Notes: a model not told the origin generated them from the letters alone. 64,000 nt of DNA from Thermohalobaculum sp038534135 (GCA_038534135.1 JBCAXJ010000001.1:62001-126000), one strand, 5' to 3'; numbered from the stretch's first letter, positions 18,385-27,959 are shown. Made by a program: numbers and translations.

Positions 18385-18912
18385 TCAGGTGCCACCAACA
18401 TCGTCTGTGTCCCAGGCGGGTGTGCTCTTTCGGGCGAACAGACGGGTCGCCGTCGCAATCGCCTGCAGGCCAACCGACACAGCAAAGATAATGATCGCGG
18501 TCTTCAGGAGGAACACGGCGGGGATACCACCAGCCTGACGGGATCCCTCCAGCACCGACCATGCACGGGCCACATAGGGATAGCTGACCCAGAGGATCGT
18601 TGCCGCAACCGGCAGGACGAAGACCAGAAGCGCGATCAGGTCGACGCGGCGCCGGATTTCCGAACGATATCGCGCATAGAACACGTCGACCCGAACGTGC
18701 TCGTTCACCTGCAAGACGAAGGCTGAACCGGCCAGAAAGATGAGCGCGTGGCCGTAGATTGCCGCTTCCTGCACCGAGATGACGCCGTAGCTGAAGACGT
18801 AGCGCGCGATCACCGAGAACGCCTGCGCCAACATCATCACCAGCGCGCACGAGGCCGCCGCACGCCCCAGCACGCGATTGCACCGCTCGATAAGGTCGAT
18901 GATGCTGTCCAT
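18385..18912 (-). CDS. dctQ: TRAP transporter small permease (DctQ type)
   Basis: The 175-residue protein has four predicted membrane spans. The pattern is typical of DctQ: VIARYVFSYGVISVQEAAIY in the second span, then NEHVRVDVFYARYRSEIRRR in the cytoplasmic loop. The start at 18912 gives a normal N-terminus (MDSIIDLIERCNRVLGRAAA). It forms the membrane complex with the DctM encoded immediately downstream. Confidence 0.9.
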   Translation of the reverse strand: MDSIIDLIERCNRVLGRAAASCALVMMLAQAFSVIARYVFSYGVISVQEAAIYGHALIFLAGSAFVLQVNEHVRVDVFYARYRSEIRRRVDLIALLVFVLPVAATILWVSYPYVARAWSVLEGSRQAGGIPAVFLLKTAIIIFAVSVGLQAIATATRLFARKSTPAWDTDDVGGT

Positions 18913-18964
18913 TCTCTGATCCGGAACGCCAGCGCCGGGCGTAAGCCCCGCGCTGGCCTTTCCG

Positions 18965-20059
18965 TTAGCCGGCCCGCACCATCGAGCGCGCGCGCAGATA
19001 AGCCTGCTCGGACTGCTCGGTCCAGGATGCCGCCTCGGCCAGGAAGGCCATGTAGCTGTCATAGACCTTCTTCGTCATTGGATCCGCTGCCGCCGCATCT
19101 GCGAGGACCTGTTCGGCGGCCGCGCCAAGTTCCATCATGACGTCATCGGGATACGAGCGCAGTTCGACCCCGTGCTCGGTCAGCAGGATATCCAGCGAAC
19201 GGGAGTGATTGGCGATAAAGTCTGCCGGATTCATGACGTTTTCCTGTGCTGCCGCCATGCGAATGATGGTCTGATCCGCGGGTGAAAGCTCTTCCCACAG
19301 CGCGAGGTTGATCCCCAGGCTCTCTGCCGATGTCGGTTCCTGGAAGCCAGGATTGTAGAAGTACTTGGCGGCTTTGTAGAAGCCGAAGCCCAGATCGATC
19401 CAAGGCCCGGCCATCTCGCCTGCATCGATTGCGCCCGATTGCAGCGCCTGGAAGATCTCGCCGCCCGGCAAGGTCACTGCGGTACCGCCAACGGCGTCGA
19501 TCACCTTGCCGCCAAAGCCCGGGATCCGCATTTTAAGGCCCTTGAGATCGTCGACCGAGTTGATCTCCTTGTTGAACCAGCCACCGGCCTGGGCCGACGA
19601 GTTTCCGGCCATGAAGGCCTTGATGCCAAAACCGGCCGAGACCTCTTCCCAAAGTTCCTGACCGCCGCGATGGTAAACCCAGGCGTTGTGCTCGGCAGTC
19701 GTCATGCCGAACGGCACGCCCGCGAAGAAGTTGAACGCCGTGGATTTGCCCTGCCAGTAGTACTCGGCCGCGTGGTAGAGGTCAGCAGCGCCGCTGGCGA
19801 CGGCATCGAAGGCTTCGAACGGCGGCACCAGCTCTCCGGCGCCGAAAACCTTTACGGTCAGGCGGCCGTCTGTGGCCTGGGTGATCGCGTCGCCGATCCG
19901 CTGAGAGGCGACACCGAGGCCCGGAAACTTCTTTGGCCAGCCTGTCGCCATTTTCAGTTCGCGTTTTCCCTGCGCATAGGCAGGTGCGGCGAGCGGAGCT
20001 GCAGCGGCGCTGGCAGCCGCAGTCGAAATCAGAGCCCGGCGGGTTGTCTTAGTGGTCAT
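18965..20059 (-). CDS. dctP: TRAP substrate-binding protein (DctP), TakP-like
   Basis: Periplasmic ligand-binding protein, 364 residues. The signal is twin-arginine-like (TTRRALIST ... APAYAQ). The mature start WPKKFPGLG, and later WFNKEINSVDDLKGLKMRIP and GGEIFQALQSGAID, match the DctP family and especially the TakP branch, which binds 2-oxo acids such as pyruvate. Ribosome site AAAGGGAGAAG. First transporter gene after the lacI regulator (45 bp gap). Ligand assignment is by branch resemblance only. Confidence 0.9.
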   Translation of the reverse strand: MTTKTTRRALISTAAASAAAAPLAAPAYAQGKRELKMATGWPKKFPGLGVASQRIGDAITQATDGRLTVKVFGAGELVPPFEAFDAVASGAADLYHAAEYYWQGKSTAFNFFAGVPFGMTTAEHNAWVYHRGGQELWEEVSAGFGIKAFMAGNSSAQAGGWFNKEINSVDDLKGLKMRIPGFGGKVIDAVGGTAVTLPGGEIFQALQSGAIDAGEMAGPWIDLGFGFYKAAKYFYNPGFQEPTSAESLGINLALWEELSPADQTIIRMAAAQENVMNPADFIANHSRSLDILLTEHGVELRSYPDDVMMELGAAAEQVLADAAAADPMTKKVYDSYMAFLAEAASWTEQSEQAYLRARSMVRAG

Positions 20060-20104
20060 CGTCTTCTCCCTTTGATGTCCGTTTTTGGTTTCTGGTTTGG
20101 TCTC

Positions 20105-21130
20105 CTAGATGCCCGGAGGCGGCATGTGCGCCGTGCTTCCCCGCACGATCAGGTCGGTGGGGCACTGGATCTCGCGCGGTTCGCGGTCCCTGTCCTCGAT
20201 GCCCTCGATCAGCAGGGACACGGCTTCCGCGACCATTCGATCCAGCGGTTGGCGCATGGTCGTCAGGTCGAAGACATCCCAGCCGCTCATTTCTACGCCG
20301 TCGAAGCCAACGACCCAGACATCCTCTGGAACCTGGATGCCGATGGACTTCAGTCCGTTGATCACGGCGAAGGCTATGAGATCGTTTCCACAGGCAATGG
20401 CGTCCGGTGGGGCTGGCCGTTTCATCAGATCGATGGCGATCTGCCGGAAACGCGCATGACTGAAGTCGGGTTCGGATGGAGTCTCGGATGGGATCAAGAC
20501 GCCTCTGGCCTTTAGCGCTTCCCGGAATCCACGCTCGCGCTCTGCCATTGTGGTCCGTTCACGGGGGCCGTTGATGTAGGCAATCCGCTGCCGTCGCCCA
20601 GCCAGCAGATACCGTGCCAGTTCGGCCGACCCGTCGTAATTCGTCGAGACGACCTGTGCGCAGGAGCGGCCCGGCACAGGTCGGTTCAGCGCGACCACGG
20701 CGAGATCGCGTTCGATCGCCGTCGCGATCGCCGACGCCTGATCGTCTGCGGCTGTAAAGACGACGCCATCGACCGTGCCTTGCAAGATGGCGTTGATTAC
20801 CCCGTCAGCGCCTTCGGTTTCGGTGTTCCAGACGATCATGCGCCGTCCGAGCGCCGTGAGTTTGGGGCCGAGCGCCTCCAATATTTCTGGCACAACCGGG
20901 TTCGTGACGCGCGAAACAGCAACTCCGATGGTATCGCTACGGCGTGTCCGCATGGCTTGGGCGACTGAGTTCGGCCGATAGCTGTTTGCCTCGACAACCT
21001 GCATGACCTTGGTGCGCGTGGCTTCGCTGACATATGGGGCACCGGAGAGAACCCGCGAGACCGTCGCCTGTGAGACACCAGCAAGCTTTGCGATCTCGGT
21101 GCTGCTGGTCCGTCGCGCTTTCGAGTTCAT
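20105..21130 (-). CDS. LacI-family transcriptional regulator
   Basis: The 341-residue repressor has an N-terminal LacI helix-turn-helix (EIAKLAGVSQATVSRVLSG) and hinge helix (YRPNSVAQAMRTRRS). A periplasmic-binding-protein-like effector domain follows (VDGVVFTAADDQ; DAIACGNDLIAFAVINGLKS; the final FDLTTMRQPLDRMVAEAV). An ATG at 21130 is preferred; an in-frame GTG at 21142 is possible. It heads the TRAP/hydrolase operon on the same strand, so it probably controls that operon and itself. Confidence 0.92.
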   Translation of the reverse strand: MNSKARRTSSTEIAKLAGVSQATVSRVLSGAPYVSEATRTKVMQVVEANSYRPNSVAQAMRTRRSDTIGVAVSRVTNPVVPEILEALGPKLTALGRRMIVWNTETEGADGVINAILQGTVDGVVFTAADDQASAIATAIERDLAVVALNRPVPGRSCAQVVSTNYDGSAELARYLLAGRRQRIAYINGPRERTTMAERERGFREALKARGVLIPSETPSEPDFSHARFRQIAIDLMKRPAPPDAIACGNDLIAFAVINGLKSIGIQVPEDVWVVGFDGVEMSGWDVFDLTTMRQPLDRMVAEAVSLLIEGIEDRDREPREIQCPTDLIVRGSTAHMPPPGI

Positions 21131-21193
21131 GATCTTGTTCACGCCCCGCTTGCAGTCAGGATCGGATGGCGAAACTCACGATCCTTTCCGTTC

Positions 21194-21211
21194 TGTATAC
21201 GTATTCATACA
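21194..21211. promoter_or_regulatory. Candidate LacI-family operator
   Basis: An imperfect palindrome, TGTATACGTATTCATACA (arms TGTAT/ATACA), about 63 bp upstream of the lacI start in an A/T-rich patch. Size and symmetry suit a LacI-family operator for autoregulation. No second copy was seen before dctP. Confidence 0.45.
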
Positions 21212-21390
21212 CGACTGAGACGGTTAACTCAACGCTTCCTCGCGTCCAGCACCAATGGCATCCGGTACTGGATGCCGAACGTCGACAGCGCGGTTCTTCG
21301 CCTGTTGCGGATCGACCGCAACCGGGTTGCTGTGGCATGCGATGAGTTCCAAGCGCCGCGCCGCTTTCCGGCTCAGCCCGAGTGCGCAAC

Positions 21391-22497
21391 TCAGGCTTCG
21401 GCGGCAAGACCGATCGAGAGCACATCGATGCCCAACGACACCTCGACATCGACCCGGTCGCCCGGCACGACCTGCCGCGATGCGCCAAACGGATGGTAGC
21501 ACGTGCCCCAGCTCGAGCTTGGATCGTCGCTCGACAGCACCGTGCCGCCAGGAAAACAGATCTTCATCCATTGCTCGACGCCAGCCACTGTCCCCGGGCG
21601 GTGAGCTTCCAACGGGCCCGAGAACCTACGCGGCGTCATCAGGTCCGCGCCCCGCAAATCGATCTCGGCGATCCCTACGGGCAAAGACAACCGATGGTGC
21701 GGCGACGCCTCGGGAACCTGATGCGCCGCTGCATCCAGCAGGGCCAGTGGCGACAGATCGAACGCCTCAACCTCCCACCAGGGCGGGTCCCCGGTGATCA
21801 CATCGCCACAGAGGACAGCCTCTAACCCAATGAAGTCAGGCAACAGCGCCGCCCCGGGCACGAGCAACTCCTCCTGCGCATGGTGCAGTGTCGGCGCCAG
21901 CCCCTCCGTCAGCGCGGAACGGCACAGGATTTCGTGCACCAGAAGCTCCGCCCGACCGGGCAGATCGCGCCCAGGGATGACCTGGGAAGAATGCATGTTC
22001 AGCACTGTGACCCGGTCCGTGAAACCGTTCCGGGCAATGCACTTCTCGGCGATTCTGGCCAGCAGCGGGTTTACCTCGACCGTCCAGACATGTTCCGCTC
22101 CGGCCTTTGCCGCCATCATGGCCAGCACACCGGTACCAGCCCCGATTTCAAGCACCTGCATGCCTGGCATCACATTGGCCCGGATCGCATCGCGGTAGGC
22201 CCGTGTCCGCATATGGTCCCGCAGCATCTTCCAATGCCAGTCCGGTACCTGCGAATAGACGAGGTCGTCAGTAACGGCCCAGACGTTGCGGCGGGTGGGC
22301 GCCGCCGCGCGCAGGGCAATGGCCGCCTGCGCCAGATCGGCTAGCGGATAGTCGCCCATGGACTGCTTCAACAGCTCCGCCACAACGTCGTATCCGTCGG
22401 GACCAGCAAGCAAGCGCATGGCCTCGTCGCGGATGCCGGGTGGGAAATCGGTGCCTTCGAGGTCCATCGGCACGGGTTCGGCAAGTGGATGATGCAT
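21391..22497 (-). CDS. PRMT-like SAM-dependent methyltransferase
   Basis: Class I methyltransferase resembling protein arginine methyltransferases, especially the PRMT7-like branch. With the start at 22497 (others at 22578 and 22617 are possible; none has a strong ribosome site) the protein is 368 residues. The PRMT-specific entry helix WHWKMLRDHMRTRAYRDAI is at about 87-105. SAM motif I, LEIGAGTGVLAM, is at 116-127. The acidic post-I residue is in VEVNPLL. A double-E-like loop LLVHEILCRSALTEGL (Glu189, Glu198) is where PRMTs hold the guanidinium. A beta-barrel-like C-terminal half follows. It lies 258 bp downstream of a small GG-leader peptide gene on the same strand. Substrate unknown. Confidence 0.85.
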   Translation of the reverse strand: MHHPLAEPVPMDLEGTDFPPGIRDEAMRLLAGPDGYDVVAELLKQSMGDYPLADLAQAAIALRAAAPTRRNVWAVTDDLVYSQVPDWHWKMLRDHMRTRAYRDAIRANVMPGMQVLEIGAGTGVLAMMAAKAGAEHVWTVEVNPLLARIAEKCIARNGFTDRVTVLNMHSSQVIPGRDLPGRAELLVHEILCRSALTEGLAPTLHHAQEELLVPGAALLPDFIGLEAVLCGDVITGDPPWWEVEAFDLSPLALLDAAAHQVPEASPHHRLSLPVGIAEIDLRGADLMTPRRFSGPLEAHRPGTVAGVEQWMKICFPGGTVLSSDDPSSSWGTCYHPFGASRQVVPGDRVDVEVSLGIDVLSIGLAAEA

Positions 22498-22755
22498 GCT
22501 TGGTTCTGCAATCGCTTGTCGCGCAACTTGCGTACGCCGTGAAGAGACGCGCAGGATTGGGCGCGCCACGAATTCCATTGACCGAGGTTCTTTACACAGG
22601 CGGATCTGCCGTTTCACCGTTGCCAGCCAAGCAGTCCTCGCGGCTCGCTTTGGCCAAGCCCGAGACTTTCGCGACCTTAATCGGCTGATCGTGGCGTTTC
22701 GGTCACCGCGTGTTACTTCATCGGCAGCCGCGATGTGCGCCGTGGACGCCGCCGA

Positions 22756-23010
22756 TCAGAATGACTTTCTGCCCGGGCGCTTCCGCACGAAGGTGGTTGC
22801 CGCATCGTCCAAGCTTTGATCCGGTGCGTTGATCGTGCTGGTCCAGTTTGTGTTCAAATTCGTGAAGCTGTGGACGGGAGTCGAAACGGTTTTCGTAAAC
22901 ATACCGGATAGCGCGAACCCGCCCTCGGCTTGGTCCAGCGCCTCGTCTTGGATCTCTTCAGCATCCGCCAGATTGGCGTCCGACTGACCGGCCTTTGTGT
23001 CGTTGCTCAT
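22756..23010 (-). CDS. Small peptide with Gly-Gly-type leader (RiPP precursor-like)
   Basis: The 84-residue peptide starts behind AAGGGGAAA. Residues 1-31 are strongly acidic and end EEIQDEALDQAEGG, the pattern of double-glycine leaders (hydrophobic positions at -4 and -7, then GG). The remaining 53 residues (FALSGMFTKTVSTPVHSF and on) are rich in Thr, Ser and Asn, have no Cys, and end with a basic tail (VRKRPGRKSF). No hit to a named family. It is upstream of and co-directional with the PRMT-like gene. Whether the product is modified, or is an ordinary small protein, cannot be told from sequence. Confidence 0.65.
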   Translation of the reverse strand: MSNDTKAGQSDANLADAEEIQDEALDQAEGGFALSGMFTKTVSTPVHSFTNLNTNWTSTINAPDQSLDDAATTFVRKRPGRKSF

Positions 23011-23382
23011 GTTCGGTTTCCCCTTCAGAAAGATGAAACATCCTACCATGGCTCCTGACGCTAGAAAGTTGCATTTGTTACTAACGTATCTGAGGCAAGG
23101 AGACTGGATCGCGCACGTGACGCTCCAAGCCCTCACAACATCTGAGTTGTCTGTATCGCAGGATCTCGCACTCGGGACCCACGTTGCTTTCGACAGCGTT
23201 GGGGTACTTCCGCCAAGCAAGCGCCCATCTTGCCGATACCGGAACCTCGCGCGACCTGCGGGTTCGCGTGTCGTGATCGGGCCGTTCAAACGGCTTTGCA
23301 ACCCCAGAGCTTGGACGAGCGAGGTGGTCAGTCCTTCCGTAACGTCGTTCTCCGAAAGGATTTTCCACCGCGCAAAGCTCGA
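23011..23382. other. Intergenic region upstream of the GG-leader peptide
   Basis: About 370 bp between phaC and the peptide gene. The segment just before the peptide (about 23010-23100) is A/T-richer and holds a short palindrome GTTACTAAC near 23077, so the peptide promoter is probably here. No other gene recognised. Confidence 0.35.
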
Positions 23383-25185
23383 TCAGATCATGTGAACATA
23401 TGTGCCGGGAGCGGGCACATGCTCGCCGACAGACGTTGTTTCCTCATCCAACAACCGGGCTGCCACGCGCGCGCTGGAATGCGCCGCCAACCATGCTGCC
23501 ATTTCCGGCCACCATGACCCTGCGTTTGGTTCGTGCTGCTCGAGCCAGACATCCGGCGCTTGGTAGAGCGAGTTCGGCGGCCGGTGCCCGATCCGGTAAT
23601 GGCGATTTCGATGTCCCGGTTCGCTGAGGATACCACCGTTATGGCCACCGTTTGTCAGGACAAAGGTCAGGTCGCAATCGGTGAACAGCCTGAGCTTGTA
23701 GGCTGATCTCCAGGGGGCAATGTGGTCGGTCTCGGTCCCGACGGCAAACAGCGGGACCTGAATGTCCTTCAAGGCCACGACCCGCCCCTCGACAGAGAAG
23801 CGACCTGCGCTCAGCCGGTTCTCGAGGAACAGTCCGCGCAGATACTCCGAGTGCATGCGCGCCGGCATCCGTGTGGTATCGTTGTTCCAGACCGTCAGAT
23901 CCGAGGGTAGATCTTCCTCGCCGAGGAAGTATCGCCGAACGGCGCGATGATAGATCAGATCCTCGGCCCGGATCGAGGCGAATGTCCGTGTCATCTGCGG
24001 CCGGTCGAGATATCCCTGCAGCCACATCAGATCCTCGACGAACGCGACCTGACTATCATCGACGAAGAGCAGAAGTTCGCCAGCCTCCGCGAAATCGACC
24101 TGGGCTGCCATCAACGTCACAGTGGCCATGCGATCGTCGCCGTCGCGCGCCATCGCCGCTGCCGCGATCGCCAGCAGCGTGCCGCCCAGGCAGTATCCGT
24201 TCAAGTGAACCTTATGTCCGGGAACGATGCTCTCGATCTTGTTCAGCGCTGCCAGAACGCCTTTCACCCGATAGTCGTCGAATGACGTCTCTGCCTGCTC
24301 CGCGGACGGATTAAACCAGGAAATCATGAAGACCGTGAAGCCCTGATCGACGAGGTACTTCACCATCGAATTGTGCGGTGACAGGTCGAGTATGTAATAC
24401 TTCATGATCCAGGCCGGCACGAACAGGATTGGCTCGGCATGCACCAGTTCGGTCGTGGGTGCGTATTGGATCAGTTCGAACAACTCGTTTCGGAAAACGA
24501 CCTTGCCGGGCGTGCAGGCCAGGTCCTCTCCGACACGAAAGCCCTCTGGTGCCGGTTGCCGCGCCTGCGTGGCGGTTCGCACCACGTCCGACCAGAAGTG
24601 CTGGCTTCCCTCGACAAGATTCTCTCCACTGCTCGAAAGCGTCTTTTGGAGGATCTCTGGGTTCAACCAGGGAAAATTCGAGGGCGACAACAAATCCAAC
24701 GCCTGCCGGACCTGAAAACGCGCCCGATCTGCATCTCTCTTGGCGAGACCGGGCATCTCCTCAGTCGCGGCGTTCCACCAGTCTTCGGCGGCGAGAAAGG
24801 CCTGCTTCCAAACCGCAAACGGTCCAGCGTTCCAGCTCGAATCTGTAAAGCGGTGATCGTGAGGACGTGGTCCGAACGGGGGCGAGGTCGTGTGATTGGA
24901 CGAGGAAGTTGACATATGCTCGAAGAGGAGTGCTGCGTTCCGCGCAGCGCGTTCGGCCAATTCCAACTGCCGACCGGGCGAGCGGCTCAGATGAAGGGTC
25001 CAGTCCATCCAGGTTGCGAGCATCGAATGTGGCGAGACGCCAGCCGTCATCTGCGCGAGCGCGGCACGTGTGGCGCGATCGATCTTCTCATAGGGATGCG
25101 CCGGGCCGGGAGGGTGCGCGCTGGTCCCTGTCGGGATCTCCACCGGTGCCTTACCGGGGATCTTGGTGTCTGAATGGACGTTCAT
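23383..25185 (-). CDS. phaC: Class I poly(3-hydroxyalkanoate) synthase
   Basis: Polymerises 3-hydroxyacyl-CoA into storage polyester at the granule surface. 600 residues. The lipase-like box is GYCLGG, with cysteine as nucleophile as in all PHA synthases. The catalytic Asp is in GTETDHIAPW and the His in NGGHNGG. The conserved N-terminal domain includes FRNELFELIQYAP, with VPAWIMKYYILDLSPHNSMV after it, and the C-terminus ends PGTYVHM. The start at 25185 is chosen over 25197. No other pha gene (phaA, phaB, phasin) is nearby. It is divergent from an acyl-CoA synthetase, which could supply substrate. Confidence 0.93.
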   Translation of the reverse strand: MNVHSDTKIPGKAPVEIPTGTSAHPPGPAHPYEKIDRATRAALAQMTAGVSPHSMLATWMDWTLHLSRSPGRQLELAERAARNAALLFEHMSTSSSNHTTSPPFGPRPHDHRFTDSSWNAGPFAVWKQAFLAAEDWWNAATEEMPGLAKRDADRARFQVRQALDLLSPSNFPWLNPEILQKTLSSSGENLVEGSQHFWSDVVRTATQARQPAPEGFRVGEDLACTPGKVVFRNELFELIQYAPTTELVHAEPILFVPAWIMKYYILDLSPHNSMVKYLVDQGFTVFMISWFNPSAEQAETSFDDYRVKGVLAALNKIESIVPGHKVHLNGYCLGGTLLAIAAAAMARDGDDRMATVTLMAAQVDFAEAGELLLFVDDSQVAFVEDLMWLQGYLDRPQMTRTFASIRAEDLIYHRAVRRYFLGEEDLPSDLTVWNNDTTRMPARMHSEYLRGLFLENRLSAGRFSVEGRVVALKDIQVPLFAVGTETDHIAPWRSAYKLRLFTDCDLTFVLTNGGHNGGILSEPGHRNRHYRIGHRPPNSLYQAPDVWLEQHEPNAGSWWPEMAAWLAAHSSARVAARLLDEETTSVGEHVPAPGTYVHMI

Positions 25186-25220
25186 GCTGCGAACCATACT
25201 GCGAATCGCTGTGACACGAT

Positions 25221-25234
25221 TTGATCCGTCTCAA
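25221..25234. promoter_or_regulatory. FNR/CRP-family-like site upstream of phaC
   Basis: TTGATCCGTCTCAA matches the FNR-type consensus TTGAT-N4-ATCAA at nine of ten positions and lies 36 bp before the phaC start. It could also serve the divergent acyl-CoA synthetase. Assigned by eye only. Confidence 0.45.
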
Positions 25235-25572
25235 TTTTTCGCCGCTCCGCGACGACATCTCATCGACCCGGACTTCAACGTTGATCTCGAATGAGTTGTT
25301 CAGTGCCCGAAACCCTTTGCGCAGAAAAACGTCGTGGGGTTTACGGCCTGTAGAGGCTCACGAATTGAAGTCTGCCCAAGGCTGACATCGGCTCTCTGCA
25401 CCGCCAGCGGCCGCCGCGCGCCCAATGATCGTCGTGCTTGCTTAGAAAATCGGCCATCACCTGCTCCAACGTAATGCTCTCAGCGCTTTGGTGCGCGATA
25501 TCTCCGGGCCCTTGCCACTCCCTCCACCATTTCGCAGAATTCCATCGATGCGAGAACCCAAAGGAGTGCGAA
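25235..25572. other. Intergenic region between phaC and acyl-CoA synthetase
   Basis: About 340 bp with no gene recognised. It must contain the acyl-CoA synthetase promoter. A ribosome site AAGGAG is at 25561-25566. Confidence 0.35.
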
Positions 25573-27270
25573 ATGGATGCCCCGGCCCCTTCTGTCCGGC
25601 CAGTGAATGGCCTCTCCCATGTCAAGGGGCCGACCGACCGCCCGCTGCTGGAGGCGACGATTCCCACCTTTCTGTCCGAGGTGGTTCGCCGGCATGGCGA
25701 CCGCCCAGCGGCGGTTTTCCAAGCGACCGGCGACCGTTGGTCGTACGAGGAGTTCTCGAACAAGGTCGATCAGTTGGCAGCCGGGCTGCTTGCGCTGGGG
25801 CTCTACAAGGGTGACCGGGTCGGGATCTGGTCGCCGAACCGGCCGGAATGGCTGTTGGCTCAATTCGCAACTGCCCGCATTGGGGTAATCCTAGTCAACA
25901 TCAACCCGGCCTACCGCCTCTCTGAATTGGAGTACGCGCTGAACAAGACCGGGGCCAAGGCAATCCTGGCAGCGACGCGCTTCAAAACGTCGGAATACAT
26001 CCAGATGCTTAAGGAACTGGCGCCGGAGTTGGCCGATTGCCGGCCCGGGCAATTGCAGTCTGTTCGGCTGCCGCAATTGCGCACAATCGTGCAATTGGCT
26101 GAGGGTCCGGCGCCGGGATGTTTCCACTTCGATGAAGTGATGGAGAAAGGTGCTGCGGGAGGCGTGGCCCGGCTGGACGCGATCTCGGTCGGTCTGTCAC
26201 CCCATGACCCGATCAACGTCCAGTTCACCTCGGGCACGACGGGCGCCCCCAAAGGCGCGACGCTGACCCACCACAACATTCTGAACAATGGGATCTCGGT
26301 TGCACGGGCAATGAACCTGCAGACCGGAGAGGCGCTCTGCATTCCGGTGCCTTTCTACCACTGCTTTGGCATGGTGCTGGGGAACCTTGCGTCCACCGCT
26401 TACGGCGTCAAAATGGTCTTTCCAGGCGAAGGCTTTGACCCGCTCGAGACGCTGATGGCATTGGAGGCCGAAGGCTGCAACGGCGTGCACGGCGTGCCGA
26501 CCATGTTCCAGGCGATGGTGGACCACCCAGAGTTCAAACGGTTCAATCTCAGGGGATTGCGAACTGGCATCATGGCCGGTGCGCCGTGCCCGGTACCCTT
26601 GATGCGCCGCGTGATCGATGAAATGCACTGCGACCAGATGACGATCGCCTACGGCATGACCGAGACGTCTCCTGTCAGTTTCCAGACCTCGGTCAGCGAC
26701 AGCCTGGAACACAAGGTCTCGACCGTGGGAACGATTCAACCGCATGTCGAGGTGCGTGTCGTGGACACTAGCGGCAACTCTGTGCCGGTCGGCGAGCAGG
26801 GTGAGTTGCTCACCAAAGGATACTTGGTGATGAAGGGCTATTGGGACGATCCGGAGCGCACCGCCGAGGCGATCCGCGACGGCTGGATGCACACGGGCGA
26901 TCTGGCCGTGATCGACCAGGACGGCTATTGCAAGGTTACAGGTCGCATCAAGGACATGCTTATCCGGGGCGGCGAGAACATCTATCCCGCCGAGATCGAG
27001 AACTTCCTTATGACCCACCCTGACATCTCGGCAGCTCAGGTATTTGGCGTTCCCGACGCGAAATTCGGAGAGGAAGCCTGCGCCTGGATTATATCTCGAG
27101 ATCCGGGCCTGAGCTCGAAGGCGGTGCTGGACTTTTGCCGAGGCCAGATCGCCCACTTCAAGCTGCCGCGTTACATCCGCTTTGTTGACGCGTTCCCGAT
27201 GACGGTCACCGGCAAGCCTCAGAAGTTCGTGATGCGTGACCGAATGATCGAGGAACTGGAGCTGACGTAA
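25573..27270 (+). CDS. AMP-binding acyl-CoA synthetase
   Basis: Activates a fatty or related carboxylic acid to its CoA thioester through an acyl-adenylate. 565 residues, cytoplasmic. ANL-superfamily motifs: P-loop-like FTSGTTGAPKGATLTH, AYGMTETSPV, DGWMHTGDLAVIDQDGY, the hinge GRIKDMLIRGGENIYPAEIE, and the catalytic Lys in MTVTGKPQKFVMRD. It resembles medium/long-chain fatty-acyl-CoA ligases of the FadD/AcsA type. The start at 25573 follows AAGGAG. Divergent from phaC, so it may feed PHA synthesis or beta-oxidation. Confidence 0.92.
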   Translation: MDAPAPSVRPVNGLSHVKGPTDRPLLEATIPTFLSEVVRRHGDRPAAVFQATGDRWSYEEFSNKVDQLAAGLLALGLYKGDRVGIWSPNRPEWLLAQFATARIGVILVNINPAYRLSELEYALNKTGAKAILAATRFKTSEYIQMLKELAPELADCRPGQLQSVRLPQLRTIVQLAEGPAPGCFHFDEVMEKGAAGGVARLDAISVGLSPHDPINVQFTSGTTGAPKGATLTHHNILNNGISVARAMNLQTGEALCIPVPFYHCFGMVLGNLASTAYGVKMVFPGEGFDPLETLMALEAEGCNGVHGVPTMFQAMVDHPEFKRFNLRGLRTGIMAGAPCPVPLMRRVIDEMHCDQMTIAYGMTETSPVSFQTSVSDSLEHKVSTVGTIQPHVEVRVVDTSGNSVPVGEQGELLTKGYLVMKGYWDDPERTAEAIRDGWMHTGDLAVIDQDGYCKVTGRIKDMLIRGGENIYPAEIENFLMTHPDISAAQVFGVPDAKFGEEACAWIISRDPGLSSKAVLDFCRGQIAHFKLPRYIRFVDAFPMTVTGKPQKFVMRDRMIEELELT

Positions 27271-27695
27271 GCCTGACAGTTAAAGATCCAAGGAATGCGG
27301 GCTTGCCAGCAAAGCTGGTTCGTTTTGCGACAGAGAGGGCGTCCTGCTTGGAGCACTTCTGTCCATACTCTTGTCGGTGGATGCCAATCCGCTTGGGAAC
27401 GTTGGCAAGCCGTCTCTGTTATCCTGTAGTTCCCGCCGTTTGCCGGAGGGTTACGTGCCAGAGTACGCTGGCGGCACGATGGCGCTTCTTTCGGAGTTGA
27501 CTGGCAAGAGATATCGCGGAGCCGCGCAACAATGGCGACAGCAGCCGCAATGAACCGCCCCTAGTCTAAACCATCGATTTTATTGGTGCGCGTTTCAGGA
27601 GAAAGCTCGAACACCACTAATTGTCTTTTTGATAATTTATCTGAGTGGGAAGAAGAACTCAAGCAGAATGAGTTTCCGAGCCTGGAGATGGATCC
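27271..27695. other. Gene-poor stretch after acyl-CoA synthetase
   Basis: About 425 bp with no convincing gene. It becomes A/T-rich from about 27560 to 27690, just before the mobilisation-protein remnant, and probably marks the edge of decayed mobile DNA. Confidence 0.35.
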
Positions 27696-27959
27696 ATGAG
27701 CGATATCTCCACAAAGAACGCCGCATTGGAAACGATGGCCGCGGAGTACAATAGCGCCACACAGTGGTTCGTGAAGCTCCGGCGCAAGCGGTTGCCACCT
27801 CTCTCGATCAGGTTGACCGAAACAGAGCGCGCCGAGTTGAAGGCTGCTGCCGATGGTCAGTCGCTCAATAGCTACATCAAGGATCAGTTGTTTGGCGCTT
27901 CTGGCAAGGTCGCGCTTTCGTCGCCCTCGAGGCCTGCGTCACCGCTTTCGGGGTCGTGA
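27696..27959 (+). pseudogene. Truncated plasmid-mobilisation-like (MobC/relaxosome) protein
   Basis: The 87-residue product starts MSDISTKNAALETMAAEYNS and contains PPLSIRLTETERAELKAAAD, then SLNSYIKDQLFG. This is the ribbon-helix-helix style N-terminal half of small relaxosome proteins encoded next to relaxases. Such proteins usually continue for another 40-60 residues; here the frame runs into unrelated low-complexity sequence (KVALSSPSRPASPLSGS). No relaxase follows. Judged to be a remnant. Confidence 0.5.
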
